Origin: Thermogemmatispora carboxidivorans
GTDB taxonomy: Bacteria; Chloroflexota; Ktedonobacteria; Ktedonobacterales; Ktedonobacteraceae
Direction of reading: 5' to 3'
Assembly (NCBI RefSeq): GCF_000702505.1
Contig: NZ_JNIM01000001.1
Location: 4,278,001-4,342,000, forward strand
DNA: 64,000 bases
The position numbers were made by a program, and so were the translations under genes. Positions 53,395 through 62,491 of the stretch are shown here, piece by piece. Below the pieces are notes generated by a model. The model worked only from the letters and a program-made list of their open reading frames with translations, made no database searches and was not told where the DNA came from. The stretch's first letter is position 1. Every line of letters starts with the position of its first letter.

Positions 53395-56300
53395 GTGGGC
53401 CATCACCGTCGGTATAAGCTCAAAGACGACCGCTTCGGTCTGCTGGCACTCACGCTGCGCGAGAAGGCCGGCCTGACACAGGCTGAGATCGCGACCATGC
53501 TCGGAGTGTCAGAGCGCACGATCCGTCACTGGGAGGGCGGCACGGCCTTCCCTACGAGCGAGAATCTGAAGAAGCTCATCGAGATCTATTGGCATTACGG
53601 CGCTTTCCATGAGGAGCACGCGCGCGACGAGGCCCGTACGCTCTGGCATCAGGCTGCCGAGAGCGCTGCCCGGCGTTCGATCCCCTTCGATGAGCTGTGG
53701 TTTGAGGAGCTACTCCAGACTCAGCGTCGCGTGCCCGCTCATCTCCGCCCCTCTTCTTCTGCCTTTGCCCCGGCTCCGACCCCTCCTGAAGAGTCGGCCA
53801 CTGTCCCCACTGGACCGCTCCCGGCTCAGCTCGCACGCTCGGCCTCCGTCCCTCAGCCGACGACCGAGGCACACGCTGAGTGGGGCGAGGCCCCCGACGC
53901 TTCGGCGTTCTATGGCCGACAGCAGGAGCTGGCCACCCTGGAGCGCTGGCTGCTCTCCGACCATTGCCGCCTGGTCGTTGTCCTCGGCATGGGCGGCATC
54001 GGCAAGACCACCCTGGCGGTGCGTTTCGCTCAACAGGTAGCGCCCCGCTTCGAGCTGATCCTCTGGCGCTCGCTGCGCAATGCTCCCCCGCTCGATGAGC
54101 TGCTGGCCGATTGCATTCAGGCCCTGACTCAGCAGCAGGGTCTGGCGCTGCCATCTCAGCTCGAAGGACGCATGACCCTGCTGCTCGATCAGCTGCGTAA
54201 GCGACGCTGCCTGCTGATCTTTGATAACATGGAGACCTTGCTGCAGTCTGGCAGCTTTGAGGGACGCTATCGCGAAGGCTACGAAGGCTATGGCCGCCTG
54301 CTTCGTCAGGTGGCGGAGTGCACGCATCAGAGCTGTCTATTGGTAACCAGCCGCGAGCTGCCCGGCGAGCTAGAGCCGTTGGAGGGACCGCTCTCGCCGG
54401 TGCGCGTCCTGAAGCTGTTCGGTTTGGAGCGTGAGGCTATTCAGCAGCTGCTAGAGGAGCGCCGCCTCTCAGGCACGCCGCACGCCTGGGACGAGCTGGT
54501 ACGCCACTACGCCGGCAATCCCCTGGCGCTGAAGATTGCCGCCGCTACTGTGCAGGAGGTCTTTGGCGGCCAGATCGAGGCCTTCTTGCGCGAGGGGCCG
54601 ATGCTGCTTCACACGGTGCGTCAGTTGCTCGACTACCAGTTCGAGCGCCTCTCACCTCTGGAGCGCGACCTGATGTACTGGCTGGCCATCGAGCGCGAGA
54701 TGGTCCCGCTAGAGGAGCTAAGCCAGGACCTGCTAGGAGCGGTCTCGCGGCGCGAGTTGCTGGCCGCGCTTAAGTCTCTGCGCTGGCGCTGTCTAGTGGA
54801 ACGCGCCGAGCAGGGGGCGATTTTTACGCTGCAGCCGGTGGTGATGGAATATGTCAGCGAGCGTCTGGTCGAGGAAGTCTGCAACGAGATCCTGCAGGAG
54901 CGCCCCCGGCTCTTGCTCTCGCACGCGCTGATGAAGGCCAACAGCCAGGACTATATCCGTGAGAGTCAGATGCGTATGCTGCTGCAGCCGCTGCTAGAGC
55001 GTCTGCTCTCCTTCTGCGGCGACGAGCAGCGGCTGGAGGAGCGGCTGATGGCTCTGGCGGGTAGCCTGCGCGGGCTGCCCTACACGGCCCAGGGCTATGG
55101 TGGAGGCAATCTGGTCAATTTAGTGGCCACGCTGAATGGCCATGTCCGTGACAAGGATTTTTCTGGCCTGGCCGTGCGTCAGGCTTATCTGCAGGGCATA
55201 GAGGCCCAGCGGGCCAGTTTTGCTGCCGCCTGGCTGAGCGACTCGCTCTTCACGGAGCCGGTTGAGAGCATCGCCTCACTTACTCTCAGCCCCGACGGGC
55301 ACCTGTTGGCTGTGGGCAGCTTCAGCGGGCAGATTCGCCTCTGGCACCTGACGGAAGGGCGCCCGCTATTGACGCTGCGCGGCCATAGTCGCATGGCCTG
55401 GGCCCTGGCCTTTAGCCCCGATGGGCGCCTGCTCGCCAGCGGGGGCTATGACCGCAGCGTGAAGCTCTGGCACGTCAGCGGCGAGGAGCGGGGGCAATGT
55501 TTTCGTCTCTTCCAGGGCCACGAGAAATGGGTGCGCGCCGTGGCCTTTAGTCCTGACGGGCGCCTGCTCGCCAGCAGCGGCATGGACCAGACGATTCGCC
55601 TGTGGGAGATCGAGACGGGCCGCTGCCTGAAGGTGCTCTATGGCCACATCGGACCCGTCTGGGATCTGGCTTTCAGCCCCGATGGTCGGTTCCTGGTAAG
55701 CAGCGGCAATGATGAAACGGTGCGCCTCTGGGAGGTTCAGTCGGGCGCCTGCTTACGCATTCTGCGCGGTCACAGCGGCGATATCATGGCGGTCGCCTTC
55801 CACCCACAGGGCGAGCTGTTCGCCAGCGGTGGCGAAGATGGCCTGGTCAATCTCTGGGACATGACCAGCGGGCACCTTCTGGCCACGCTGCGCCTGCATA
55901 CGACGCGCGCGGCCACCATCGCCTTTAATCCCGAGGGAACGCTGCTGGCCAGCGGCTGCGACGACGGCGCGGTCGAGATCTGGCAATTGAACGGCGAGGC
56001 CCAGCGGCTGCGCATTCTGCACGGACACTCTACCTTTGTGAGCGCGGTGGCCTTCGGTCCCGCCGGCCTGCTGATCAGCGTCTCCTACAGCGGCAAGGTC
56101 AAGCTCTGGGATGTGGAGAGCGGCAAGTGCCTGCGTACCTTGCAGGGCCACAGCAGCGTGGCCCGCTCGATGGCCTTCAGCCCTGATGGGCGCTACCTGG
56201 TGCACGGAGACGATAACGGGCTGCTCCGCCTCTGGCTCCTGGAGCCTGGCGGCCAGGCCCGCTGCCTGCGCGCTTTCCAGGGCCATGCCGGCCCGATCTG

Positions 56301-57213
56301 GTCGATCCTCTTCCGCGACAGCCAGACCTTTATCAGCAGCGGCGACGACCAGGCGATCCGTCTCTGGTCTCTGAGCGAGCAGGAGCAGGAAGGGACAACA
56401 CACTGCCTGCAAACCTGGCATGGCCATAGCGCCGTCATCTGGTCCCTGGCGCTCGCTCCCGACGGTCAGCTGCTTGCCAGCGGGAGCCACGATCGCACCG
56501 TCCAGCTCTGGGACCTGAGCCGCGAGGGCCAGGCCGCTTGCCTGAAGACTCTCCACGGTCATAGCTCGATGGTCTGGTCGCTGGCCTTCAACCCCGATGG
56601 CAGCCTCCTCGCTAGCGGCGATAACGACGGCGAGATCAAGTTGTGGGAGGTCGCCAGTGGGCGCTGTCTGCGGACACTGCAGGGCGAGGCCAGCCCTATC
56701 GGCGCCCTGACCTTCAGCAGCGATGGCCGCTTTCTGTTGAGCAGCAGCAACGACGGCAGCCTCAGTCTCTGGGAAGTAAGCAGCGGCTACCGCTGCCAGC
56801 GCTGGCCCGGCCAGGGGGCGCTCACCTGGTTTCGGGCAATTGCCTTTAGTCCCGATGCGCGCCTGCTCGCCAGCGGCGATGAGCATAGCCTGCGCCTGGG
56901 CCAGATCGACGGCCTGAGCTACCACCTCTGCGAGCAGGCGTTTGCCCGCCACCGTGGCCAGGTCTGGTCGGTGGCCTTCAGCACTGACGGCGAGCTGCTC
57001 GCCAGCGGCGATGACGACGGCGTGATTTTCGTCTCCCAGGCCAAAACTGGGGCCTGCCTCTACGTCCTGCGGAGCGAGCGCCCCTACGAGGGGATGAGCA
57101 TTCGCCATGTGCGCGGCCTCAGCGAGGCACAGAAAGCCTCCCTCAAAGCCCTGGGCGCCTGCGAAGGAGGCAGCGAGGCAACGCCGCCCACACCGCCTAC
57201 TCCCTCAAGCTAA
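53395..57213 (+). CDS. XRE-HTH / STAND NTPase / 14 x WD40 protein
   Basis: The 1272-aa protein has an N-terminal HTH (LTQAEIATMLGVSERTIRHW, about residues 26-45), a Pro/Ser-rich linker, a NB-ARC-like P-loop domain from about residue 175 (FYGRQQEL, GMGGIGKTTLAV, CLLIFDNMETLL, LLVTSRE, GNPLALKI), a helical winged-helix section, and from about residue 630 fourteen WD40 repeats of the FSPDGRLLASG...LW type. Two seven-bladed propellers are therefore likely. STAND proteins of this form act as ligand-triggered switches, often in signalling or defence. Start GTG at 53395 with GGGAG nine nt before. The minus-strand frames in it are repeat shadows. Confidence 0.95.
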   Translation: MGHHRRYKLKDDRFGLLALTLREKAGLTQAEIATMLGVSERTIRHWEGGTAFPTSENLKKLIEIYWHYGAFHEEHARDEARTLWHQAAESAARRSIPFDELWFEELLQTQRRVPAHLRPSSSAFAPAPTPPEESATVPTGPLPAQLARSASVPQPTTEAHAEWGEAPDASAFYGRQQELATLERWLLSDHCRLVVVLGMGGIGKTTLAVRFAQQVAPRFELILWRSLRNAPPLDELLADCIQALTQQQGLALPSQLEGRMTLLLDQLRKRRCLLIFDNMETLLQSGSFEGRYREGYEGYGRLLRQVAECTHQSCLLVTSRELPGELEPLEGPLSPVRVLKLFGLEREAIQQLLEERRLSGTPHAWDELVRHYAGNPLALKIAAATVQEVFGGQIEAFLREGPMLLHTVRQLLDYQFERLSPLERDLMYWLAIEREMVPLEELSQDLLGAVSRRELLAALKSLRWRCLVERAEQGAIFTLQPVVMEYVSERLVEEVCNEILQERPRLLLSHALMKANSQDYIRESQMRMLLQPLLERLLSFCGDEQRLEERLMALAGSLRGLPYTAQGYGGGNLVNLVATLNGHVRDKDFSGLAVRQAYLQGIEAQRASFAAAWLSDSLFTEPVESIASLTLSPDGHLLAVGSFSGQIRLWHLTEGRPLLTLRGHSRMAWALAFSPDGRLLASGGYDRSVKLWHVSGEERGQCFRLFQGHEKWVRAVAFSPDGRLLASSGMDQTIRLWEIETGRCLKVLYGHIGPVWDLAFSPDGRFLVSSGNDETVRLWEVQSGACLRILRGHSGDIMAVAFHPQGELFASGGEDGLVNLWDMTSGHLLATLRLHTTRAATIAFNPEGTLLASGCDDGAVEIWQLNGEAQRLRILHGHSTFVSAVAFGPAGLLISVSYSGKVKLWDVESGKCLRTLQGHSSVARSMAFSPDGRYLVHGDDNGLLRLWLLEPGGQARCLRAFQGHAGPIWSILFRDSQTFISSGDDQAIRLWSLSEQEQEGTTHCLQTWHGHSAVIWSLALAPDGQLLASGSHDRTVQLWDLSREGQAACLKTLHGHSSMVWSLAFNPDGSLLASGDNDGEIKLWEVASGRCLRTLQGEASPIGALTFSSDGRFLLSSSNDGSLSLWEVSSGYRCQRWPGQGALTWFRAIAFSPDARLLASGDEHSLRLGQIDGLSYHLCEQAFARHRGQVWSVAFSTDGELLASGDDDGVIFVSQAKTGACLYVLRSERPYEGMSIRHVRGLSEAQKASLKALGACEGGSEATPPTPPTPSS

Positions 57214-57246
57214 GTGTGGGCGCTCCCTGGTGGCCCCGCGCTTTTT

Positions 57247-57268
57247 TCCTTTCCTTCCTTCCTTCCTT
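57247..57268. repeat. TTCC tetranucleotide tract
   Basis: About five TTCC units just after the WD40 gene stop, in the 503-bp spacer before the epimerase gene. Confidence 0.75.
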
Positions 57269-57350
57269 CTTCATGCAAGGCAGCCACCGCGGCTGAGCTG
57301 GTCTCTTCTCCACTGGCGTTGCAGGAGCGCGGCGGAAGCGTCCAGTGGAC

Positions 57351-57419
57351 CGGAAGCAACCGGAAAAGCGAAAACGGAAGCGAACGGTAGTGAACTCTGA
57401 CCCCGGTCCAGTTACACTG
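57351..57419 (+). promoter_or_regulatory. Four-copy promoter-like element, copy d (towards epimerase operon)
   Basis: CGGAAGC (57351), 17 nt, CGGAAGC (57375), 4 nt, GGTAGTGA (57386), 19 nt, TACACTG (57413), about 300 nt before the ATG at 57717. The rest of the 57214-57716 spacer holds no gene I can support. Confidence 0.65.
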
Positions 57420-57716
57420 AGCAGCAGAGTGGAGGAACAGATGGCTGGTGCTCTGTGGACTGTGCCCGGGCCTGCGCTGCTTGCGGGTCACCGTCGTCGT
57501 TGGTGGCGTTCCTGCCGCTCTCGCTCCCCTGGAGCGGTCCCGTGCCGCATGGCTCCTGGGCGCCTCTCCCCCGTTCGGCAGCGCCCCAGGGGCCGGCGCT
57601 ACGGGCGGCGTCCCCTCGGCGACCGGGCACAGCGCCGAGCACCAGTCGACAGGCAGAGACTGTTCACCACGCTAGCGAAGCGAAGCGGTAGGCAGCAGAG
57701 GAGGAACAGAGCGAGC

Positions 57717-58718
57717 ATGGCCCAAGAACGCTTTCTTGTCACCGGGGCCCTGGGCTGCATCGGGGCCTGGATCGTGCGCAACCTTGTGCGCGAAGGCACC
57801 CCCGTGGTCGCTTTTGACCTGGGCCAGGACAGGCGGCGACTCAAGCTGATTATGGCCCCCGAGGAGCTGGCCCAGGTCACCTTCGTTCAAGGCGACCTCA
57901 GCGAGCTGGCAGTCGTGGAGCAGGTCATTGATCACTATGGGATCACCCACGTCATCCATCTGGCCGCGCTCCAGATGCCCGCTGTACGGGCCAATCCCCC
58001 GCTGGGGGCGCGCGTCAACGTCGTCGGCACCGTCAACGTCTTCGAGGCCTGCCGCCGCCGGACGGACCAGGTCCGGCGCATCGTCTACGCCTCCTCCGTG
58101 GCCGTCTACGATCCCAAGGCCGGCGGCCCGAGCGGCCTTGTCCAGCACGATACGCCACTGCGCCCTCACTCGCTCTACGGCGTCTTCAAACAAGCCAACG
58201 AGGGCACGGCGCGCATCTACTGGCAGGAGCACGGCCTTACCAGCATCGGCCTGCGCCCGGCGACCGTCTACGGCCCAGGCCGCGACCAGGGCCTGACCTC
58301 GGCTCCTACGCGGGCCATCCTGGCCGCTGTACTGGGGCAACCCTTCCACATTCCCTTTGGGGGACGGGGCGAGTTTCAATACGCCGATGATGTGGCCAAA
58401 ACCTTCATTGCCTGCACACGCGCCCCTTTCGAGGGCGCCGAGGTCTTCAATCTGCATGGGACCGTCGCCCACATGAGCGAGATCGTCACCCTCATCGAGG
58501 AACTGCTGCCCGAGAGCCGTGGCCTGATTACCTTCGCCGAGCCGGCCTTTCCTTCACCCGAGGCCTATTCCGCCGAGGCCCTGAGCCACGTCATCGGCGA
58601 GCCACCGCAGACGCCGCTGCGCGAGGGCATCGCCGCCACGCTGGCCCTCTTCCGCGAACGAGTCGCAGGCGGTGAGATCAACGAGCGCTCCCTACAGGAA
58701 GGCAGCGCCGGCAACTAA
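57717..58718 (+). CDS. NAD-dependent epimerase/dehydratase family protein
   Basis: The 333-aa extended SDR has FLVTGALGCIGAWIVRNLVR (GxxGxxG), VIHLAALQMPAVRANP, YASSVAVYDP with the Ser, YGVFKQANEG with the catalytic Tyr and Lys, LRPATVYGPGRDQG, and FQYADDVAKTFIACTRAPF. I start at 57717 behind GAGGAGGAA; the open upstream frame is spacer. It begins a plus-strand operon with lactonase- and FAH-type genes, so it may be a sugar or uronate dehydrogenase rather than a nucleotide-sugar epimerase. Confidence 0.9.
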   Translation: MAQERFLVTGALGCIGAWIVRNLVREGTPVVAFDLGQDRRRLKLIMAPEELAQVTFVQGDLSELAVVEQVIDHYGITHVIHLAALQMPAVRANPPLGARVNVVGTVNVFEACRRRTDQVRRIVYASSVAVYDPKAGGPSGLVQHDTPLRPHSLYGVFKQANEGTARIYWQEHGLTSIGLRPATVYGPGRDQGLTSAPTRAILAAVLGQPFHIPFGGRGEFQYADDVAKTFIACTRAPFEGAEVFNLHGTVAHMSEIVTLIEELLPESRGLITFAEPAFPSPEAYSAEALSHVIGEPPQTPLREGIAATLALFRERVAGGEINERSLQEGSAGN

Positions 58719-58837
58719 GCGGCAACTAAGCGGCCGCTGCGCTGAAGCTCTCCAGCAGCCCAACCACGCCAGTGCGGGAAGGCCAGGAGCTTCCCCACTC
58801 GAAGCAGTTTGTAGACGAGAAAGGAAGAGAAGCGCTG

Positions 58838-59167
58838 ATGATTGTGCTTGTGGCACGTTACTATGGCAAGCCAGGCCAGGGCGACGCCATCGAGGCCGCC
58901 CTCAAACAGATGGCGCCCCGGGTCGCTGCCAGTGAGCCAGGTTGCTTGCTCTATCACGCCTGCCGCTCGCAGGAGCACCCCGATCAGTTCCTGCTCTATG
59001 AGCAGTATGTCGACGAGGCTGCCCTGCAGCAGCATCGCGAAACGGAGCACTACCGCCAGCTTGTTGAAGGGACCATTCTGCCGCTGCTCGAGAAACGCGA
59101 GCGCGACCTCTATACACTGGTCGTTGGTCAGCCTCCAGCCTCCACAGAGCAGAGAGCAGGCGAGTAG
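58838..59167 (+). CDS. Putative quinol monooxygenase, ABM domain
   Basis: This 109-aa paralogue of the 10563-10850 protein shares EPGCLLYHACRSQEHPD, FLLYEQYVDEAALQQH and LPLLEKRERDLYT. It has the cofactor-free ABM fold. The ATG at 58838 has AAGGAAGAG upstream; the FAH-family gene follows after 3 nt, so the two are probably coupled. It probably acts on a quinol or a small oxidised intermediate; unproven. Confidence 0.87.
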   Translation: MIVLVARYYGKPGQGDAIEAALKQMAPRVAASEPGCLLYHACRSQEHPDQFLLYEQYVDEAALQQHRETEHYRQLVEGTILPLLEKRERDLYTLVVGQPPASTEQRAGE

Positions 59168-59170
59168 CAG

Positions 59171-60208
59171 ATGAGCACCCGATTTTTTGCCCTCGGTTCC
59201 TTTTCTATCGCCGGCTGCCCGCCATTTGCGGGCCTGGTTTTGGATGAGCGCGTGATCGCCGTCCACGCCCTGCAGCCACTTTGCGAGCGCCTCGGCCAGC
59301 CCCTGAGCGACGACGGGAGTGTCCTGGGTCTGTTGCAGCAGTGGGAGCGCAACCTGGCCGCCCTGCAGCGAGTCGTCGAGGTCCTGGCTGAGCCAGCCGC
59401 CGCCGCAGTCATCTCCGACCAGCACTGGCTCCCGCTGGCAGCCGTCCATGTTCACGCACCAATCCTCTACCCACGTCAGATCTTCTGTGCCGGCGCCAAC
59501 TATCGTCAGCACGTCATCGAGCTGGCCACCGCCCAGGGTCACGGCGCCCACGACACCCGCGACGAGGCCGAGCGCCGCGCCCTGGCCGAGCGCATCATGG
59601 ATGCCCGCATCGCCAACGGCATCCCCTACGTCTTCACCAAAATCCCATCGGCCATCACTGGCCCCTACGATCCCATTCCTCTGCCTGCCGACAGCACGCA
59701 ACCGGACTGGGAGCTAGAGCTAGGCGTCGTGATCGGACGACCCGCACGCCGCGTTAAGCGCGAGGAGGCGCTGGCCTACGTCGCCGGCTACACCATCGTC
59801 AACGATCTGACCTGTCGAGATCGCGTCTACCGTCCCGATCTGCAGGCCATCGGCAGCGACTGGCTGCGCAGCAAATGCCCGCCGGGCTTCCTTCCGACCG
59901 GGCCTTTTCTCGTGCCAGCCAGCTTCGTGCCCGATCCCCAACAGCTCCACCTGACCCTCAAACTGAACGGCCAGGTCATGCAGGACGAGGGGAGCGATGA
60001 CATGATCTTCGGCGTCGCCCGCCTGATCGAGTACATCTCTCACTACGTGCAGCTCTGGCCCGGCGACCTGATCTGCACTGGCTCGCCGCGCGGCAACGGC
60101 ATGCACTACCAGCGCTTCCTCCAGCCCGGCGACGTGCTAGAAGGCAGTATCAGCGGCCTCGGCACCCAGCGCAACCGCTGCATCGCCGAGGAGGAGAGCG
60201 ACAGCTAA
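59171..60208 (+). CDS. Fumarylacetoacetate hydrolase family protein
   Basis: The 345-aa protein has a longer N-terminal domain and the catalytic FAH core: FCAGANYRQHVIELA, TKIPSAITGPYDPIPLP, DWELELGVVIGRPARRV, YTIVNDLTCRDRVYRP, DLICTGSPRGNG and the C-terminal GSISGLGTQRNR. Members hydrolyse or hydrate 2,4-diketo or oxo acids. It sits between an ABM monooxygenase and an SMP-30 lactonase. A product-cleaving step of a lactone or aromatic pathway is likely. Confidence 0.92.
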   Translation: MSTRFFALGSFSIAGCPPFAGLVLDERVIAVHALQPLCERLGQPLSDDGSVLGLLQQWERNLAALQRVVEVLAEPAAAAVISDQHWLPLAAVHVHAPILYPRQIFCAGANYRQHVIELATAQGHGAHDTRDEAERRALAERIMDARIANGIPYVFTKIPSAITGPYDPIPLPADSTQPDWELELGVVIGRPARRVKREEALAYVAGYTIVNDLTCRDRVYRPDLQAIGSDWLRSKCPPGFLPTGPFLVPASFVPDPQQLHLTLKLNGQVMQDEGSDDMIFGVARLIEYISHYVQLWPGDLICTGSPRGNGMHYQRFLQPGDVLEGSISGLGTQRNRCIAEEESDS

Positions 60209-60247
60209 AGGCCGCCGGACCAGACCCAGGCAAAGGAGAGCAGCAGC

Positions 60248-61297
60248 ATGGTGTCCTCAGCCAACCCACTCAAAGACTGGCGGGTCGATCGCCACAGCAT
60301 CCGCACCATCGGCCATGATCTGCAGCGCCCGGAGTGCATCCTGGCCGAGCGAGATGGCACCCTCTGGGCCGCCGATGCCCGCGGCGGCGTCATGCGCATC
60401 AACCCTGACGGCAGCCAGCAGCTCATTTTGCCCGTGGTCGAGCGCGCGCCAGACGCGGAGCCGACCCAGGCACAGGAGGACGGCACCAGCTTCGAAGAGC
60501 GCTATGTCCAGGCTCAGGGATCGCTGCCCAACGGCCTGGCCTTCGCCGAGAACGGCGATATCATCATCGCTAATTGGGGGACCGACGCCGTCGAGATCAT
60601 GACGCGCGACGGGCGCCTGCGCACCCTCTACCGCGAGATCGACGGCCAGCCGCTGGGTAAGGCCAACTTCGTTCTGCGCGACAGCAAAAATCGTATCTGG
60701 CTCAGCGTCAATACCCGCGAGCACCCCTGGACCAACCAGCTCAACACACGCACCGCCGATGGCTACATCGCCCTCATCGACGAGCATGGCATCCGCATTG
60801 TCGCCGAGGGCTTCTGCGGGACCAATGAAATCCGCCTCGACGCGCGCGAGGAGTGGCTCTACGTTGTCGAAAGCACGGCCTGGCGCATCAGCCGCCTGCG
60901 CGTCCAACCCGACGGCTCCCTGACCGATCGCGAGATCTACGGTCCCTCACGCCTGCCCGGCTTCCCGGATGGCTTCGCCTTCGATGCCTACGGTAATCTC
61001 TGGGTGACGCTGATCTTTACCGACCAGCTCATCGCCATTACGCCAGAGGGCGAGGTCCTGACCCTGCTCGACGATAGCCATCCCGAGACGCAGGCGCGCC
61101 TCTTCGCCCACTACGAGAGCCACACGCTGACCCCCGAGATCCTGGCGGCCACCCACGGCACCATCGCCCCCTGGCTGGCTAGCCTGACCTTCGGCGGGCC
61201 AGACCTGCGCACCGTCTATCTCGGCAGCCTGCGCGGAACCACTATCCCCTATTTCCGCAGCCCGGTTCCCGGCCTGCCAATGATCCATTGGCACTAA
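60248..61297 (+). CDS. SMP-30/gluconolactonase/LRE family protein
   Basis: The 349-aa beta-propeller shows RPECILAERDGTLWAADARG, LPNGLAFAENGDIIIANWGT, CGTNEIRLDAREEWLYVVES, FPDGFAFDAYGNLWVTLIF and DLRTVYLGSLRGTTI. These are the metal-site Glu/Asn/Asp blocks of calcium-dependent lactonases. AAAGGAGAG precedes the ATG. With the FAH and epimerase genes it suggests oxidation of a sugar to a lactone followed by opening and cleavage. Substrate unknown. Confidence 0.92.
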   Translation: MVSSANPLKDWRVDRHSIRTIGHDLQRPECILAERDGTLWAADARGGVMRINPDGSQQLILPVVERAPDAEPTQAQEDGTSFEERYVQAQGSLPNGLAFAENGDIIIANWGTDAVEIMTRDGRLRTLYREIDGQPLGKANFVLRDSKNRIWLSVNTREHPWTNQLNTRTADGYIALIDEHGIRIVAEGFCGTNEIRLDAREEWLYVVESTAWRISRLRVQPDGSLTDREIYGPSRLPGFPDGFAFDAYGNLWVTLIFTDQLIAITPEGEVLTLLDDSHPETQARLFAHYESHTLTPEILAATHGTIAPWLASLTFGGPDLRTVYLGSLRGTTIPYFRSPVPGLPMIHWH

Positions 61298-61488
61298 GCA
61301 AAGCCACCGGCACAGCGCACAGAGGAGCCTGCGAAGGCCGCCGGACGCCAGGTCGCCTCTGGCCTGGCCCGGCAGCCGACCTGGCTTTCCTTTGCGCCCG
61401 GACAAAGAAGCATACGAGCACAAAAGCTGAGCCATTACCTACTCCTATCAGCATCATCATAATCATAAAGAAGAGAGGCCAAACACTT

Positions 61489-62031
61489 ATGTCCAGGCAG
61501 CAAAAACCGCCCTCCCTCGCTGCATTGACAGCAGCCGGCGCACGCTGGTTCCAGGTTGCCTACGCCGTCAACGATCTCGCCGAGGCCCAGCGCTTCTTTC
61601 AGGAGACGCTCGGCGTGCCCCGCTTCTTCGTCATCGAAGACATCCAGTTTCGGGCTTACACCTATCGCGGACAGCCGGCCTACTGCCGCCAGCATGTGGC
61701 CTTTGGCTACGCCGGTCCTCTGCAGATCGAGCTGATGCAACCGCTCGAAGGAGAGAACAGCCTGACCGCGTTCCTGCGCCAGCGCGGCCCAGGCGTGCAT
61801 CATCTGGGGCTGGAGGTTGATGACCTTGAGCAGGTGCTGGGGGCCCTTCAGGGAGCCTCAGCCCCCGAGGGAACAGAGAAGGTGACTATTATTGAGAGCG
61901 GGATCGCTGGCCAGGGCACCCGCTTCGCCTTCCTCGATACACTGGCCAGCAGCGGCACCTACCTTGAGCTGGTCACCCTCGACGAAGAGAATCGCGCCCT
62001 TTTCGAACGCATCCGCCGCGGCGACTTCTAG
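61489..62031 (+). CDS. VOC family protein (glyoxalase/dioxygenase-like)
   Basis: The 180-aa protein has two VOC half-repeats: FQVAYAVNDLAEAQRFFQET at the start, and GVHHLGLEVDDLEQV with a metal His, ending TYLELVTLDEENRALF with a metal Glu. I start at the ATG at 61489 (GAGAGG upstream); the frame is open further but non-conserved. It ends the epimerase operon after a 191-nt gap and may act as an isomerase or hydrolase on a pathway intermediate. Confidence 0.88.
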   Translation: MSRQQKPPSLAALTAAGARWFQVAYAVNDLAEAQRFFQETLGVPRFFVIEDIQFRAYTYRGQPAYCRQHVAFGYAGPLQIELMQPLEGENSLTAFLRQRGPGVHHLGLEVDDLEQVLGALQGASAPEGTEKVTIIESGIAGQGTRFAFLDTLASSGTYLELVTLDEENRALFERIRRGDF

Positions 62032-62302
62032 GCAGGCCAGAGCGCGGCGGTCCACCGGCAGACCGGACCGCATCACTCCCGAATTCAACCGATCAGGCGG
62101 CGATGGAGGGAGAGGAAAGCCACCTTCCTGTGGGGAGCAGCCTAACCAAGCGCCGCCGCGGCGTCGGCGGCTGCTTACCCCCAGCAGCCTTGCCTCTGCA
62201 GAGCAGGCGGGGGCAAGGGCCTCCTACGCGGCGGCGAGGCTACCGGTCAGACCACCCCCTCGGCTTCGCGCCACAGGAAGGATCTCCGGTCTTGCGGCGA
62301 CC
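62032..62302. other. Convergent spacer, no gene seen
   Basis: About 270 bp between the VOC gene and the convergent DUF5679 gene. GC-rich inverted sequences are present but no T-tailed terminator. Confidence 0.5.
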
Positions 62303-62461
62303 TTATTTCTTGCTCGCGCCAGGCAGAATGCGGTTCAGGCGCGTGCCACAGACGGGACAGGTACCCTGCAGCGCCGCCCGCCCATTCTTCATCGTCACCT
62401 GATGCGCATCCTTGATTTCCCGCTTCTCTTTGCACTTGACACAATACGCCATGTCTGCCAT
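62303..62461 (-). CDS. DUF5679 zinc-ribbon miniprotein
   Basis: This 52-aa protein (start MADMAYCVKCKEKREI) has two Cys pairs, CVKC and CPVC, separated by a basic stretch (HQVTMKNGRAALQGTC), then GTRLNRILPG. This is the DUF5679 zinc-ribbon pattern. AAAGGA lies ahead of the ATG. The family is small and common in Chloroflexota, often near translation or chromosome genes; its function is unknown. Confidence 0.85.
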   Translation of the reverse strand: MADMAYCVKCKEKREIKDAHQVTMKNGRAALQGTCPVCGTRLNRILPGASKK

Positions 62462-62491
62462 AACTTACATTCCTTTCCGTCTAAAGCTTAT

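Noticed and set aside
55753-57108. 451-codon minus-strand open frame in the WD40 gene
   Set aside because: Shadow of the WD40 repeats; its own apparent repeats only mirror the sense repeats.
53246-57419. Copies c and d as terminal inverted repeats of a transposon carrying the WD40 gene (and a/b as a MITE)
   Set aside because: The pairs do form inward-facing inverted repeats, but I see no target-site duplication or transposase. The spacers between motifs are not conserved, and every copy points outward at a catabolic gene. A regulatory reading fits better, though it is not proven.
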